DNA from: Ustilago trichophora
Taxonomy: Eukaryota > Basidiomycota > Ustilaginomycetes > Ustilaginales > Ustilaginaceae
Length of the DNA stretch: 64,000 nt
NCBI GenBank assembly: GCA_900323505.1
Contig: OOIN01000034.1
Location: 496,001 to 560,000 of the forward strand
Direction: 5' to 3'
This document shows, one piece after another, positions 33,990 to 43,083 of the stretch. The notes beneath the pieces are model-generated. The model ran no database searches. It worked only from the letters and a program-made list of their open reading frames with translations, and had not been told where the DNA came from. The position numbers and the translations under genes were made by a program. Numbering within the stretch: position 1 is the first letter of the stretch; every line of letters begins with the position of its first letter.

Positions 33990-35108
33990 ATGGATTCAGC
34001 CAAGATCTTTGCTCTCGGCCTAGCGGCTGGATTGGCCATCCACGTGTTTATGAGAAACAGCGGTAAACCAGCGAACCACAAGGAGGAGCATGGCGGGTTC
34101 AAGGGTCAACAAGGTGTTTCAATATCTAAGTCGGCAAAGAAGAATAAGAACAAGAAGAAGGGTGCTAAGGATCCCGCTGCTGCTGCTCTAGCGGCTCCGG
34201 TAGAAACGGTAAACGAGGTGGCTAAGGAGCTTAAAGAGGCAGTGGTCAAAGAACAGCCATCTGTTGCCGACAAGGAAGCAACCCCGGCATCAGCTTCCAA
34301 GAAGACCAAGAACAAGTCAAAGGCAACCCAGCCCGCAACCCCCACAGCTCAAGAAGAATCCTATGCAGCAGTTGCAGAGTCCACTCCAGCGCTCAACAAC
34401 GAGACTATCCAAGCCAAAGCCGACGCTACCCAAACCGCCTTCACCGCCAGTCTCGGCGATATGCGTGATGCCGATGTCGATCCTCTTCCCTCCGGATACA
34501 GCTCTGTTGCGCGTATTCCCGCTCCCCAAGTCGAGGCACCCAAGCCTAAACTGTCCAAACGCGAGGTCGATGAAGGATGGTCTTCTGTCGGTGGATCTTC
34601 TGCCAAGGTCAACGCCAACAGCTCTGCCTCGGCCAAATCGAATGGTTCCACTACCACCAACAACGGGCTCAAACCATCCATTGCGTCCACAAACCCCTTT
34701 GCCGCTCTCCCTGATGACGCTACCACCTCTTCTGTCCGTCGAATCCCCGCCTCCAAGCCCTCCAAAACTTCTGCTGGAGCAGGATGGACAGTCGCTTCCT
34801 CTTCCACCTCGAAACAATCAAAGAATGTCAGCAACGGCAATGGCAACCTAGTCGGCGCTACAGAGACCAAAAAACAGCGCAGCAACGCCAACAAGGCCCA
34901 AGCCAAGAAAGCTGCCAAGGAAGAAGCCGAAAAATTGCAGGCCGAACGTCTGGCGAATCACAGAAGACAACAGGCTCTTGAGGCCGCAAATCAGAAAAAG
35001 GCTGCAATCAGACCCTCCCCACACTCGTCGGGTCCAACTCAGGCCAGTAGCAAGCTACCTACTGCCAAGGCTAGTGTCGATCTGAATGGGAGACTCGTTT
35101 GGGATTGA
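33990..35108 (+). CDS. Small membrane-anchored basic protein, unknown function
   Basis: This 372-residue protein has an N-terminal hydrophobic segment (about 5-22, IFALGLAAGLAIHVFM) typical of a signal anchor, then a basic Lys-rich stretch (about 48-60, KSAKKNKNKKKG). It continues as a disordered Ala/Ser/Lys-rich chain and then a charged helix (about 295-335, rich in Ala, Lys, Glu and Gln). It ends with NGRLVWD. A conserved-looking DEGWSSVGG segment occurs near 193-201. The topology suggests anchoring to ER or outer mitochondrial membrane with a cytosolic tail. I do not recognise a family. ATG 33990 follows AGCAAG. Confidence 0.75.
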   Translation: MDSAKIFALGLAAGLAIHVFMRNSGKPANHKEEHGGFKGQQGVSISKSAKKNKNKKKGAKDPAAAALAAPVETVNEVAKELKEAVVKEQPSVADKEATPASASKKTKNKSKATQPATPTAQEESYAAVAESTPALNNETIQAKADATQTAFTASLGDMRDADVDPLPSGYSSVARIPAPQVEAPKPKLSKREVDEGWSSVGGSSAKVNANSSASAKSNGSTTTNNGLKPSIASTNPFAALPDDATTSSVRRIPASKPSKTSAGAGWTVASSSTSKQSKNVSNGNGNLVGATETKKQRSNANKAQAKKAAKEEAEKLQAERLANHRRQQALEAANQKKAAIRPSPHSSGPTQASSKLPTAKASVDLNGRLVWD

Positions 35109-35353
35109 ATCTGAAAAACTGGTCCATGGTGAAAGAGTGCAAGAGTGCGAGGTGGAGTAGAGGAAGATGTCGACTGCTTAGGTAGGGTTGGGAGATGTTT
35201 TTTTTTTTTTTGCAAGCATGTCAAAATCAATCAATCAAAAAAAGTAAATGTTGATACCGTACGCACAGATAAACTTGGGTTTTGAGTTGATATGATATCA
35301 TGTTCATCATGAGACACAATCTTAATGATTCAGCTGGGGGGGGGGTTTTTATA

Positions 35354-37417
35354 CTACAATTCTTTATGGGCCAAAGTGGGATCTTGCTGCTTTTCGGCCT
35401 GCATCTTGTGGTTGAAATCCGAGACATGTTGACTAACAACTTTGCAAGTGACGTCTAATTTCTGAATTGCAAAAGAGAGATTCGAACGTTGATATGTTGC
35501 ACCAATCCAGTATTGATGTAAATGATCTAAATCGATATGCCAAGCGAAAGTGTGTGATTTGACGAGAGTTACGGTATCCTGAAGCGAAGCGAAATTTTCA
35601 AGCCTCGGTACGATCCAAGTGGGAGCATAGATGGCAGTATGATTACAAGAGATACTTGCCAAACGAACCAAGTTCTCCGGGGTTGTGGAGGAATCGTAAT
35701 GTTGAACCCTTGGAAATGTATGGCGACCTTTATGAGGTAGAAAGTGAAATGGGACCGAAAATGTTCGATAGAGCAAATGATGCTGGTAGCGAGTGAAAAG
35801 AGGATCACCGTATGTGGGCAGAAGGGACATAGAACGATCGATCGAAAATAGGGTTGGAAGCAAGCCGCCTTGATGAAGGAATGAAAAGACAACTAGTTGA
35901 AGAATGTGTTGGAGTATGTGGATCAAGATCAGAGTGCGAACAAAGTATGGACGTAGCTTGAAGAAAGGTGATTGAAGCGCATAGGCCATAATGATGGTAG
36001 ATGGGAAAGCGAGGGCTAGGAGGAAACGCGGTTCTTGGTGAGGCGAGATGGAAAGGATCGCGAGGGAGAAGACGATGATGGTAAGGCAAAGACCGACGGC
36101 GACAGGCTCTATGTCGACGTATTCAATGTCGATTTCCGTGGCTGATGATGGATTGGGAGTGTTGGTATCGGGTGAGGAGATTGTTGTTGCTCTTGCTCTT
36201 GCTCTTGCTGGTGCTGCAAATGCGGATGCGGATGCGGACGAGTTCGTCGTTACGGCGCTTTCTACTAAAGACGCTTCGATAGCCTGCTCTATCTCTTTTT
36301 GCTCCTCCTCCTCCTCTTCTTCTTTGCTGCGCCCGAGATCGGAAGGCCCGGCATCTGTGCTTCTAGCAGGTGAATCCCGCGTTGAGCTTTTGACAACGGA
36401 TGACGTCCACAGCCCTCGCACAAATTGCCAGCCATAAATCACCATCACCACACAATTCGCAATCCCAACCATCATGGGCAAATTCACCAACCCATGCAAC
36501 CATCTCGGATGCAATCCATGCTGAGCTACATTCTCCGTCTTTACATTATACAACAACGCATTCACCGGCGGAATCACCCAATTTGACCCCGAAAATTTTG
36601 CCACCTCCAATCCGTTGATGTTTGCCGACCGAGTGTAAAATTTTGTCTCGGATTCAACTGTGTGATACAAAGCTGCCAGAGCGATAACCATGGCAATTGT
36701 AAAAGAGGTGAATGCCTGTTTCAAGTAGCCCTCCTTTGCGATACGAATGTGGGTATAGGCGATAAAGATTCCGATGGGCAGGGAGAAAATGGCAAAAGTG
36801 AAGCGGTTGAAGAGGCCTTCGACGGCAAGGATGGCGGGGAGAAGGATGCCGTAGTTCCATCCTGGGCCGGAGGGCCTGTACCAGGTGCGATTGCGATAAA
36901 ATGATAAAGTGGACATGAGGCAGGTGGCTACGATATTGGCTTCGTGGGAGTTGCTAAAGGGTCTGACGAGAAAGGTTGTTGCGGCAGTGGAGATGTTGAA
37001 GAGGCAAAAAACGTAGCGGGCTGTTCTAGGTGGCAAGTCGAGGATATAGGCGTCGAGGGATAATGTCCATAGTAGCATACATGTGCGTTGGATTAAGAAT
37101 AGGTTATATCCTGACAGCGGCACAGAGAATTTCTTAAAGAGGTATAGGAGGAAATCGACGAAGATGTATTGGAATCGAAGGGATGAGAAAGATCGTAAGG
37201 CTTGGTCAGGACGCCATTCCCATGGGATCCGTGCATCGTTACCGGGGAGGGTGAAGCCAAAGTAGGCCTCGCCAGATTGCATCCATTCATCGGGATGGAT
37301 GTAGCCATAACCGAAAAAGGCACTGTAGCAGCGGAGGAGGAGCAATGCGAGGTACACTTTGCCCCATCGAGTTCGCGGGTCAAAAGCGCTCCACTTTGAG
37401 CTGGAGTTAGGAGGCAT
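35354..37417 (-). CDS. SMP3: GPI mannosyltransferase 4 (Smp3/PIG-Z, GT22)
   Basis: This 687-residue multispanning ER protein adds the fourth, side-branch mannose to the GPI precursor from dolichol-phosphate-mannose. It carries the GT22 luminal motif HPDE at 41-44 (YGYIHPDEWMQSGE), the following IPWEWRPDQALRSF block, and the PFSNSHEAN and SPHQEPRFLL motifs of Smp3. About eight to ten hydrophobic segments are visible. It is longer than yeast Smp3 (516) because of an Ala/Ser/Glu-rich loop (roughly residues 340-425, bases 36130-36400) just before the HQEPRFL segment. The start ATG at 37417 begins MPPNSSSKW. It fits functionally with the nearby GPI-anchored protein, but they are not adjacent. Intronless, convergent with the 33990 gene. 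Confidence 0.93.
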   Translation of the reverse strand: MPPNSSSKWSAFDPRTRWGKVYLALLLLRCYSAFFGYGYIHPDEWMQSGEAYFGFTLPGNDARIPWEWRPDQALRSFSSLRFQYIFVDFLLYLFKKFSVPLSGYNLFLIQRTCMLLWTLSLDAYILDLPPRTARYVFCLFNISTAATTFLVRPFSNSHEANIVATCLMSTLSFYRNRTWYRPSGPGWNYGILLPAILAVEGLFNRFTFAIFSLPIGIFIAYTHIRIAKEGYLKQAFTSFTIAMVIALAALYHTVESETKFYTRSANINGLEVAKFSGSNWVIPPVNALLYNVKTENVAQHGLHPRWLHGLVNLPMMVGIANCVVMVIYGWQFVRGLWTSSVVKSSTRDSPARSTDAGPSDLGRSKEEEEEEEQKEIEQAIEASLVESAVTTNSSASASAFAAPARARARATTISSPDTNTPNPSSATEIDIEYVDIEPVAVGLCLTIIVFSLAILSISPHQEPRFLLALAFPSTIIMAYALQSPFFKLRPYFVRTLILIHILQHILQLVVFSFLHQGGLLPTLFSIDRSMSLLPTYGDPLFTRYQHHLLYRTFSVPFHFLPHKGRHTFPRVQHYDSSTTPENLVRLASISCNHTAIYAPTWIVPRLENFASLQDTVTLVKSHTFAWHIDLDHLHQYWIGATYQRSNLSFAIQKLDVTCKVVSQHVSDFNHKMQAEKQQDPTLAHKEL

Positions 37418-37722
37418 TGTGCGAGACGCTATTTAAGCTATGCTCAATCGATCCATTGCTTGATGCTCGTCTAGGAAGCTGAGTTTGCTTGTTGATCGGA
37501 TGGTTGGTTGTGGTTGGTGGAGGAAACGACGTGCGAGAAAACAAAGTGTTGCTCTTTCATTTCATTTCTCCTAAAACGCGCGCGTGCCAATTCTAATTTA
37601 CGCGTCAGAGCTCAGTTTTATTATTAATAATAACCGACACTTTGTTCAGACCGAGACCCTTTCTTGCTGCTTGCCTCCCTCCTCAACTCTTCATTCGACC
37701 ACAATCACATACTCACCCAAAC
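37418..37722. promoter_or_regulatory. Divergent promoter region SMP3/DNAJC9 with MCB-like sites
   Basis: The 305 bp between divergent ATGs contains an ACGCGT at 37600-37605 and a palindromic ACGCGCGCGT at 37576-37585. ACGCGT is the MluI cell-cycle box bound by MBF in yeasts. The sites are about 118-147 bp from the DNAJC9 start. A TTATTATTAATAATAA stretch follows at 37619-37634 and could serve as a TATA-like element. Binding is inferred. Confidence 0.45.
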
Positions 37723-38874
37723 ATGGACGAGGAAGATCCCGGACTTCAATTCTTTCCTGACGGCAACGTCGATCTGTACGGTACGCTCGGCGTCACCAAG
37801 GAGGCGACGCAGGAAGAGATCAAGAAGGCGTACAAAAAGTGAGTCTCCCAAACCTTCCATACCCTAGATCCTCTATGTCGCTGAATTAGTACTGACGAAT
37901 GCATTTTAACCGTCTCTCTTGCTACCTGCAGACTGGCACTCAAGTTTCACCCCGACAAGGTGCTCTCCAACTCGGCATCAGCTGGTGCCCAAGACGCCAT
38001 CCAGCAGTTCCAAAAGATAGGTTTCGCCTATGCCGTCCTCTCTGACGATGTGCGACGTCGCAAGTTCGACAACACTGGTTCCACAAAGGAGCTCATGATT
38101 GGCGAGGGTGACCAAGATTTCGACTGGAACGAATACTTTAAAGAGCTCTGGACGGGCGAAGTATCCCGCCAGACGCTGGACGAGTTCAAGACCAAGTACC
38201 AGAACTCTGCCGAGGAGAAGCAAGACATTCTGGACGCCTACAACGAGACCCAAGGTGATCTCGCTGCCATCTTTGAGCACGTTCCCTGCTGCGAATTCCT
38301 AGCCGACGAGAACAGATTCATCGCCATCATCGACGAGGCGATCAAGGCTGGCGAGCTCAAGGAATCGTCAAAGTGGAAGAGGGGAAAGAAGGATGAAGCT
38401 GGACGCAAGGCTTTGCGTCAAAAGGCAAAGGGCGAGGCTGAAGAGGCTGAAAAGTTGGCCAAGGAGCTTGGTGTTTGGGATGATCTGTTTGGCTCGGGTA
38501 AAGGCAAAGGAAAAGGCAAGCCTGCTAAGGGTGCCAAATCTGAAGCAGCAGATGCGAAAGCTAAAGGCAAGGGTTCAAAGTCCAAAGCCAAACCAGACGA
38601 CGACGAAGACGATCTGGCAGGATTGGCAGCGCTTATCCAGCGCAAGAATCAGAACCGCGTCTCTCAGTTTGACGACATGATCGCCAAGCTCGAAGCAAAA
38701 GCTGGTGTTAAAGAGAAGCGCCCGAGCGATGAAGAATTTGATCGCATCCAGGCCGAGATGATGGCACGCAAGAATGGCAAGGCTAACAAGGAGAATGCAG
38801 GTTCGGGCAACAAGCGCGCTAGCAGTGCTGCTGCTGCTACTGCTCCGTCCACCAAGAAGAAGAGCAAGAAGTGA
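37723..38874 (+). CDS. DNAJC9: DNAJC9-type J-domain protein (histone H3-H4 co-chaperone, two exons)
   Basis: The exons are 37723-37838 and 37932-38874, giving 352 residues. The 93-bp intron (GTGAGT...CTGCAG) splits a Lys codon inside the J domain. The J domain lies at about 16-82 with the Hsp70-activating HPD at 45-47 (KFHPDK). It is followed by the DNAJC9-type helical region: FDWNEYFKELWTGEV, FKTKYQNSAEEKQDIL, then GDLAAIFEHV. In animals this part binds histones H3-H4 and links them to Hsp70. The C-terminus is Lys/Ala-rich with nuclear-signal-like clusters (KGKGKGKP, KKKSKK). A nuclear or nucleolar role is likely. The splice is needed to complete the J domain, so the model is firm. Confidence 0.9.
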
Positions 38875-39330
38875 AGTTGGACCCACAGGACCTTCTGTCT
38901 GTTACATGCCAATATAAAACTGTATTTGTACTTGTTTCTGCAGATGGAAATGCTCGAGGCCAACAAAGGCTTGGATTAAGCTGAGACTGAACATGTTAGA
39001 CCCCAATTTCATTCATATTGAAATTGGGCTCATGATTATATGATCAATGCTAAGCGAGAAAAGGAAGGGGGAAAAAAGGGCTGTAGCTGAGTGAGCTCAC
39101 GTGATGCGAGCCAGCTTGAGAAGAAGTCGGATTTTTTCGTAAAGGCGAGTCCTCTGCCATTTTACAGGATCCCCGCTGTGATAGGCCTTTTGACTCATCG
39201 TATTCCATCGTTGATCACCGTCGTCTCATCACCATCACACTTCTGCGACCGACTCTATATCGAAACACACACTCTGTCTTGCTTCTCCAACAAAAGCAAG
39301 TAGAGCATACTCACAGAAGCGGTCTTTGTC
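38875..39330. other. Intergenic region DNAJC9-uL2m
   Basis: The 456 bp contains a perfect 10-bp stem-loop at 39002-39028 downstream of DNAJC9, then the promoter and leader of the mitochondrial uL2 gene. No gene was seen. Confidence 0.55.
39002..39028. repeat. Perfect inverted repeat, possible 3'-end hairpin
   Basis: The arm CCCAATTTCA and its exact complement TGAAATTGGG are separated by a 7-base loop. It sits about 130 bp after the DNAJC9 stop, where the 3' UTR or transcript end is expected. Confidence 0.7.
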
Positions 39331-40764
39331 ATGGTGGCATCAGCGCTTAGCCGCGCCTCGTTCCAGGCGTTGGCTCGAAGCACTGCTGCCTCGAGCTCGT
39401 CGCTTGTCTTTACACCTTCTTCGTCGCGGATCACGGCAGCTGTTCAGGCATCTCTTCGCAGCAATGCTAGCTTCAGCCAGCAGCGATCCTTGCATGCCGT
39501 TTCGTCGACTACACAGGTAGCCATCAATCCAAGTCTTGCACCTATCTCTTCCAACTCTTCTGCATCTTCTGCACCCAAACAGACGCGCAAGGAACGCAGG
39601 ACGGCGATCAAGCTGCAGCGCAAGGAGGCCAAGCGTAAAGTTGCCGAATCGACCGTTTCTGCCCGTCTCGGAGTTTCGACGACTACTACATCGCCATTCG
39701 TTCGCAAGGATCGACAGTTCAAGACTTTCAAACCGATCACTCGATCGATTCGATGGTTGAGGCAGCCGCTGAATGAGCATTTGCACAAGGGAAAGCCGGA
39801 GCGTTCGCTGACGATCGCAAAGCGAAGCACGGCGGGTAGGAATCATCACGGTCATGTGACGGTGAGAGGAAGAGGTGGTGGACATAAGAGGAGGATCAGG
39901 TTGGTTGATTTTTACCGTTGGGAGTCGGGTGAGCAGGAGGTGGTTAGGATTGAATATGATCCCGGTCGCAGTGCGCATATCGCGCTTGTGGAACACAAAA
40001 AAACCAAGGTGAAGAGCTACATCTTGGCACCGGATGGATTGAGGGCTGGTGATACGGTGCAGAGCTACAGACAAGGTATTCAGGGTGCTGCTACGTCAAG
40101 GCCTAGCAATGTGGTTGATGAGATTGTGTCTGCTGATGGAAGTGCGCTCTCGACTGATCCTGCTGCACCACAGACGGCTGCAGCCACTTCGGCTGGCAGT
40201 GGCAGTGGCAGTGGAGCTGATTCCAACCTCGACCTTGGTATTTTCCGTACGCAAGCAATTCGACCGGGAAACTTTCTGCCTCTCAATCTCATCCCCATCG
40301 GTACGACGATCCATTCGATCACGATGAATCCCAATGGTCCCGCCAAAATGGTGCGCTCCGCTGGCACGTTTGGCCAGCTGGTTGCATTCTCCGGCCGTAG
40401 CGGTGCTGGCGACACTCATGCCCAAGTGCGCCTCCAATCGGGCGAAGTGCGTCTGATCCCGTCCAACTGCTGCGCAGCCATCGGAACGGTTAGCAACAAG
40501 GACCACCAGCATCGAAGGCTCGGCAAAGCAGGTCGTAGCCGATGGCTAGGTAGGAGACCCAAGGTTCGCGGTGTTGCCATGAACGCTTGCGATCACCCGC
40601 ACGGTGGTGGACGTGGAAAGAGCAAGAGTAACATGCATCCTCGTTCGATTTACGGTCACTTGACCAAAGGCGCCCGTACAAGAAAGCCGGGTACCAGGGG
40701 TGGAAATCAGATGGTGGTTCGTGAGAGACCGCGCAGGAACGGAAAGCGTCTTGGAAAGCCTTAA
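39331..40764 (+). CDS. RML2: Mitochondrial large-subunit ribosomal protein uL2m (Rml2)
   Basis: This 477-residue protein is the L2 component of the mitochondrial 54S subunit, next to the peptidyl-transferase centre. The N-terminal 95 or so residues are Ser/Ala/Arg-rich with few acids, as in a mitochondrial targeting sequence. The uL2 core is clear: GRNHHGHVTVRGRGGGHKRR (about 170-190), VDFYRWESGE, RIEYDPGRSAHIALV, then C-terminal NACDHPHGGGRGKS (about 418-430, with the conserved histidine loop) and KPGTRGGN near the end. A Gly/Ser/Ala-rich insertion lies at about 275-300. It is longer than bacterial L2 (about 275) because of the presequence and insertion. Intronless. Confidence 0.95.
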   Translation: MVASALSRASFQALARSTAASSSSLVFTPSSSRITAAVQASLRSNASFSQQRSLHAVSSTTQVAINPSLAPISSNSSASSAPKQTRKERRTAIKLQRKEAKRKVAESTVSARLGVSTTTTSPFVRKDRQFKTFKPITRSIRWLRQPLNEHLHKGKPERSLTIAKRSTAGRNHHGHVTVRGRGGGHKRRIRLVDFYRWESGEQEVVRIEYDPGRSAHIALVEHKKTKVKSYILAPDGLRAGDTVQSYRQGIQGAATSRPSNVVDEIVSADGSALSTDPAAPQTAAATSAGSGSGSGADSNLDLGIFRTQAIRPGNFLPLNLIPIGTTIHSITMNPNGPAKMVRSAGTFGQLVAFSGRSGAGDTHAQVRLQSGEVRLIPSNCCAAIGTVSNKDHQHRRLGKAGRSRWLGRRPKVRGVAMNACDHPHGGGRGKSKSNMHPRSIYGHLTKGARTRKPGTRGGNQMVVRERPRRNGKRLGKP

Positions 40765-41303
40765 AGCGCACAAGTCATTTTAGTTTCATCATGTTGTTGT
40801 ATGCAATGCTCTCAGCTCTTTTTGTCTTTGTTTTTTTTTTTTTCTTTGGTCAGTTTCTATCCTTGGAGTGGGTTATGGTGATCATAGTGTGATACGAATG
40901 AGATAGGGATGAAGCGGTTGATTGGCATACATCGAGATGTAGGTCAAGTGGCGTCCACGGAATATGTGTTTGATACAGTATGGCGCACCATCCATGCCAA
41001 GAAGAGAGAGGTACAGTATAAACCACGCTATCTCGGAATCTCATGCGCAGACCCGGTAGAGTGGTGCACGATCTCGGCGAAGCGCGCGCACACACATCCA
41101 TACAGTACACAACTTTGCGTCTGGGTCGGGGCGGTACCTGCATCTACTTTTCAGACATCTGCGCACAAGGTCAAAGAATGTCAAGAGGGTTCAAGAGGGT
41201 TTGTGAACCGTTGTATCGGATTTCAGGATAGAGTGAGGATGATGATGTGAGATGCATTCCTTGAACCGTGTTGTTGGCATTAGCATTTTTAGCCGATGAG
41301 GGC

Positions 41304-41319
41304 GGGGGGGGGGGGGGGG
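41304..41319. repeat. Homopolymer (G)16 run
   Basis: Sixteen consecutive G occur in non-coding DNA, followed 45 bp later by an ATAAA array. Such runs can form G-quadruplexes and are prone to length change. Confidence 0.9.
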
Positions 41320-42246
41320 TGTGGTTGAGATCGGGGGGTTAGATCTGATTGCGGGATTAGGGATAAAATAAAAATAAAAATAAAAATAAATAACGGGCAT
41401 GCGTGTGCATCTCGTTAGCGGCTGCACGCCCAGACATTTTAACGCCTCCCCCAAAAAAAAAAAAAAATCAAAAATCAAAAAGCAGAGATCTGCAAAGAAT
41501 GCCAACATCCCATCTAAGAAAAAAGAGAGAGAGAGAGGATTGTCCTTCCAGCGATTCCAATGACTGGATGACTTTTGCGAGGTTGACGCCGATGACCCCC
41601 CAGAGGATAGTTGGCGGGAAGCAAAATCGATCGATCCAAATTCAGGGCGTACTGTACTGTATTCTCAAACGCCAGGCCTCAAGCTACAGTGATCGTGATC
41701 AAACGCTGGCAAGCGAGGGCTTGGCCATAAATCACAGCCGAGACTTGTTCCACACAATGACATCCGTGTAGGAGGATAATAAGCAAACAATGTGTCCAAC
41801 AAGTGGGTTGGTTTGTAGGCAGGGGGATTCCGACGAACCTTCCGAAGCCACTGTAACTGACGCAGAAAAGGACAAGCGATCTGCAGATCGTCCACATTGT
41901 TTAAGTTTACAGAACCTCGCTGCACGGTTCGCCAAAGGCTAGGTACTGTACTGTAGTTACTGTAGTGCGTGCGTGTTGCTTGAGACCCCCGTTGGGTTTA
42001 ACTTTGTGGATTAGCGGCTACTATACTGTAGCTTAAGCCGCTTGTAATGGCGCTCTTGAAGAAAATGGAAAGGAAGCGATAAAAGTGGCATTCTTCAAGT
42101 CTCGCTCTTTTGCACAACCGAGGAATTGAGAGGTACAGTAGCCAGCCAGCACATCACATGAAAATCAAATCAACACTGAAACTTGGTCTCACCCTTTTCT
42201 ACTGTATCAATATTTCTCACTCCGCTGACGCCTTACTTGTCACGCA

Positions 42247-42248
42247 CA

Positions 42249-42279
<31 letters not shown>
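42247..42279. repeat. (CACG)n tetranucleotide microsatellite
   Basis: Eight or so perfect CACG units lie in the intergenic region upstream of the 43084 gene. Confidence 0.9.
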
Positions 42280-42357
42280 CGCCTGTCAAATTGTCTTGTT
42301 GTTCCCCACACACTCTGCCTTTTTACCTCTCGCAAAAGCTTTTGCTGGTCACTGAGC

Positions 42358-42432
42358 TGTACAGTACAGTACAGTAACTTACAGTAGACTCTTCATGTCC
42401 AACAAACACGCAATACAGTACAGTACAGTACA
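42358..42432. repeat. Two clusters of CAGTA pentamers
   Basis: Gtacagtacagtacagta and acagtacagtacagtac lie 40 bp apart. They belong to the same pentamer family as the clusters at 15041, 23373, 27681 and 51373. Confidence 0.85.
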
Positions 42433-43083
42433 TGAATCTTGCATAGCATGGCAGCATGCCGTGTGACCCTTGATCGACGCCCTTTCTCTTTCTTTTTCTT
42501 TTTCTTTTTCTTCTTCTTTGCTCATGTCATGCTTGATATTGTATCGCACGACCCCTTGCACCTGCTACTACTGTCTCTGTGCGCATAAGTTAGCTGAATC
42601 TGTTCCTGCTGAAGCTCATATCCCGAATCAGCAACACGCAGCATCCCTTTCCCCGTCGTACTCGCACCGCTCCCTTTCGACATCCTTGACACACCGCTCC
42701 TCAACCCCTTCCATCTACGCCACTCGTCGATCCGTGTTGGACTTGGACTTCACTTTCCACCACGACCACTCAGGATACCCCCACGCGACAAGCCGTTCTT
42801 GTTCAAACCTTGACAATCTCGACCCCATTCCGCTCTCCCACACAACCAACACCACCTTAAATATATCATTCGTTGAGCCTGTCATTCGATGACACTCTTG
42901 CGTCCCACCTTGCTCGTCTTCGTCTCTTAGCTGTACTGTACTCTTCATTTGACCTATCATCGTCGCGCTGAATCACCCTCTTTGCATTCATCACAAGCGT
43001 GCTCAATAGCTGCTAGTCCAACCGAACCTCCACCCGACTCTTGCTTGTTCTTCCACCATCTCTACCTCACACAATCCGCCATC

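Larger units (their letters stand above)
40765..43083. other. Repeat-rich intergenic region, no gene seen
   Basis: About 2.3 kb with no supported gene. It holds a 16-base G-run (41304-41319), an ATAAA pentamer array (about 41363-41391), a CACG array (about 42247-42279), several TACTG/CAGTA pentamer clusters (41645, 41943, 42358-42388, 42414-42432, 42931) and a CT-rich TTTCT run (42482-42516). The last 500 bp is C/T-rich and probably the promoter and leader of the next gene. It contains a 122-codon upstream frame (42524-42892). Confidence 0.6.

Noticed and set aside
42524..42892. 122-codon frame upstream of the 43084 gene
   Set aside because: It lies in C/T-rich DNA resembling the leaders of other genes. 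It is most likely a 5' UTR frame or uORF; no domain is seen.
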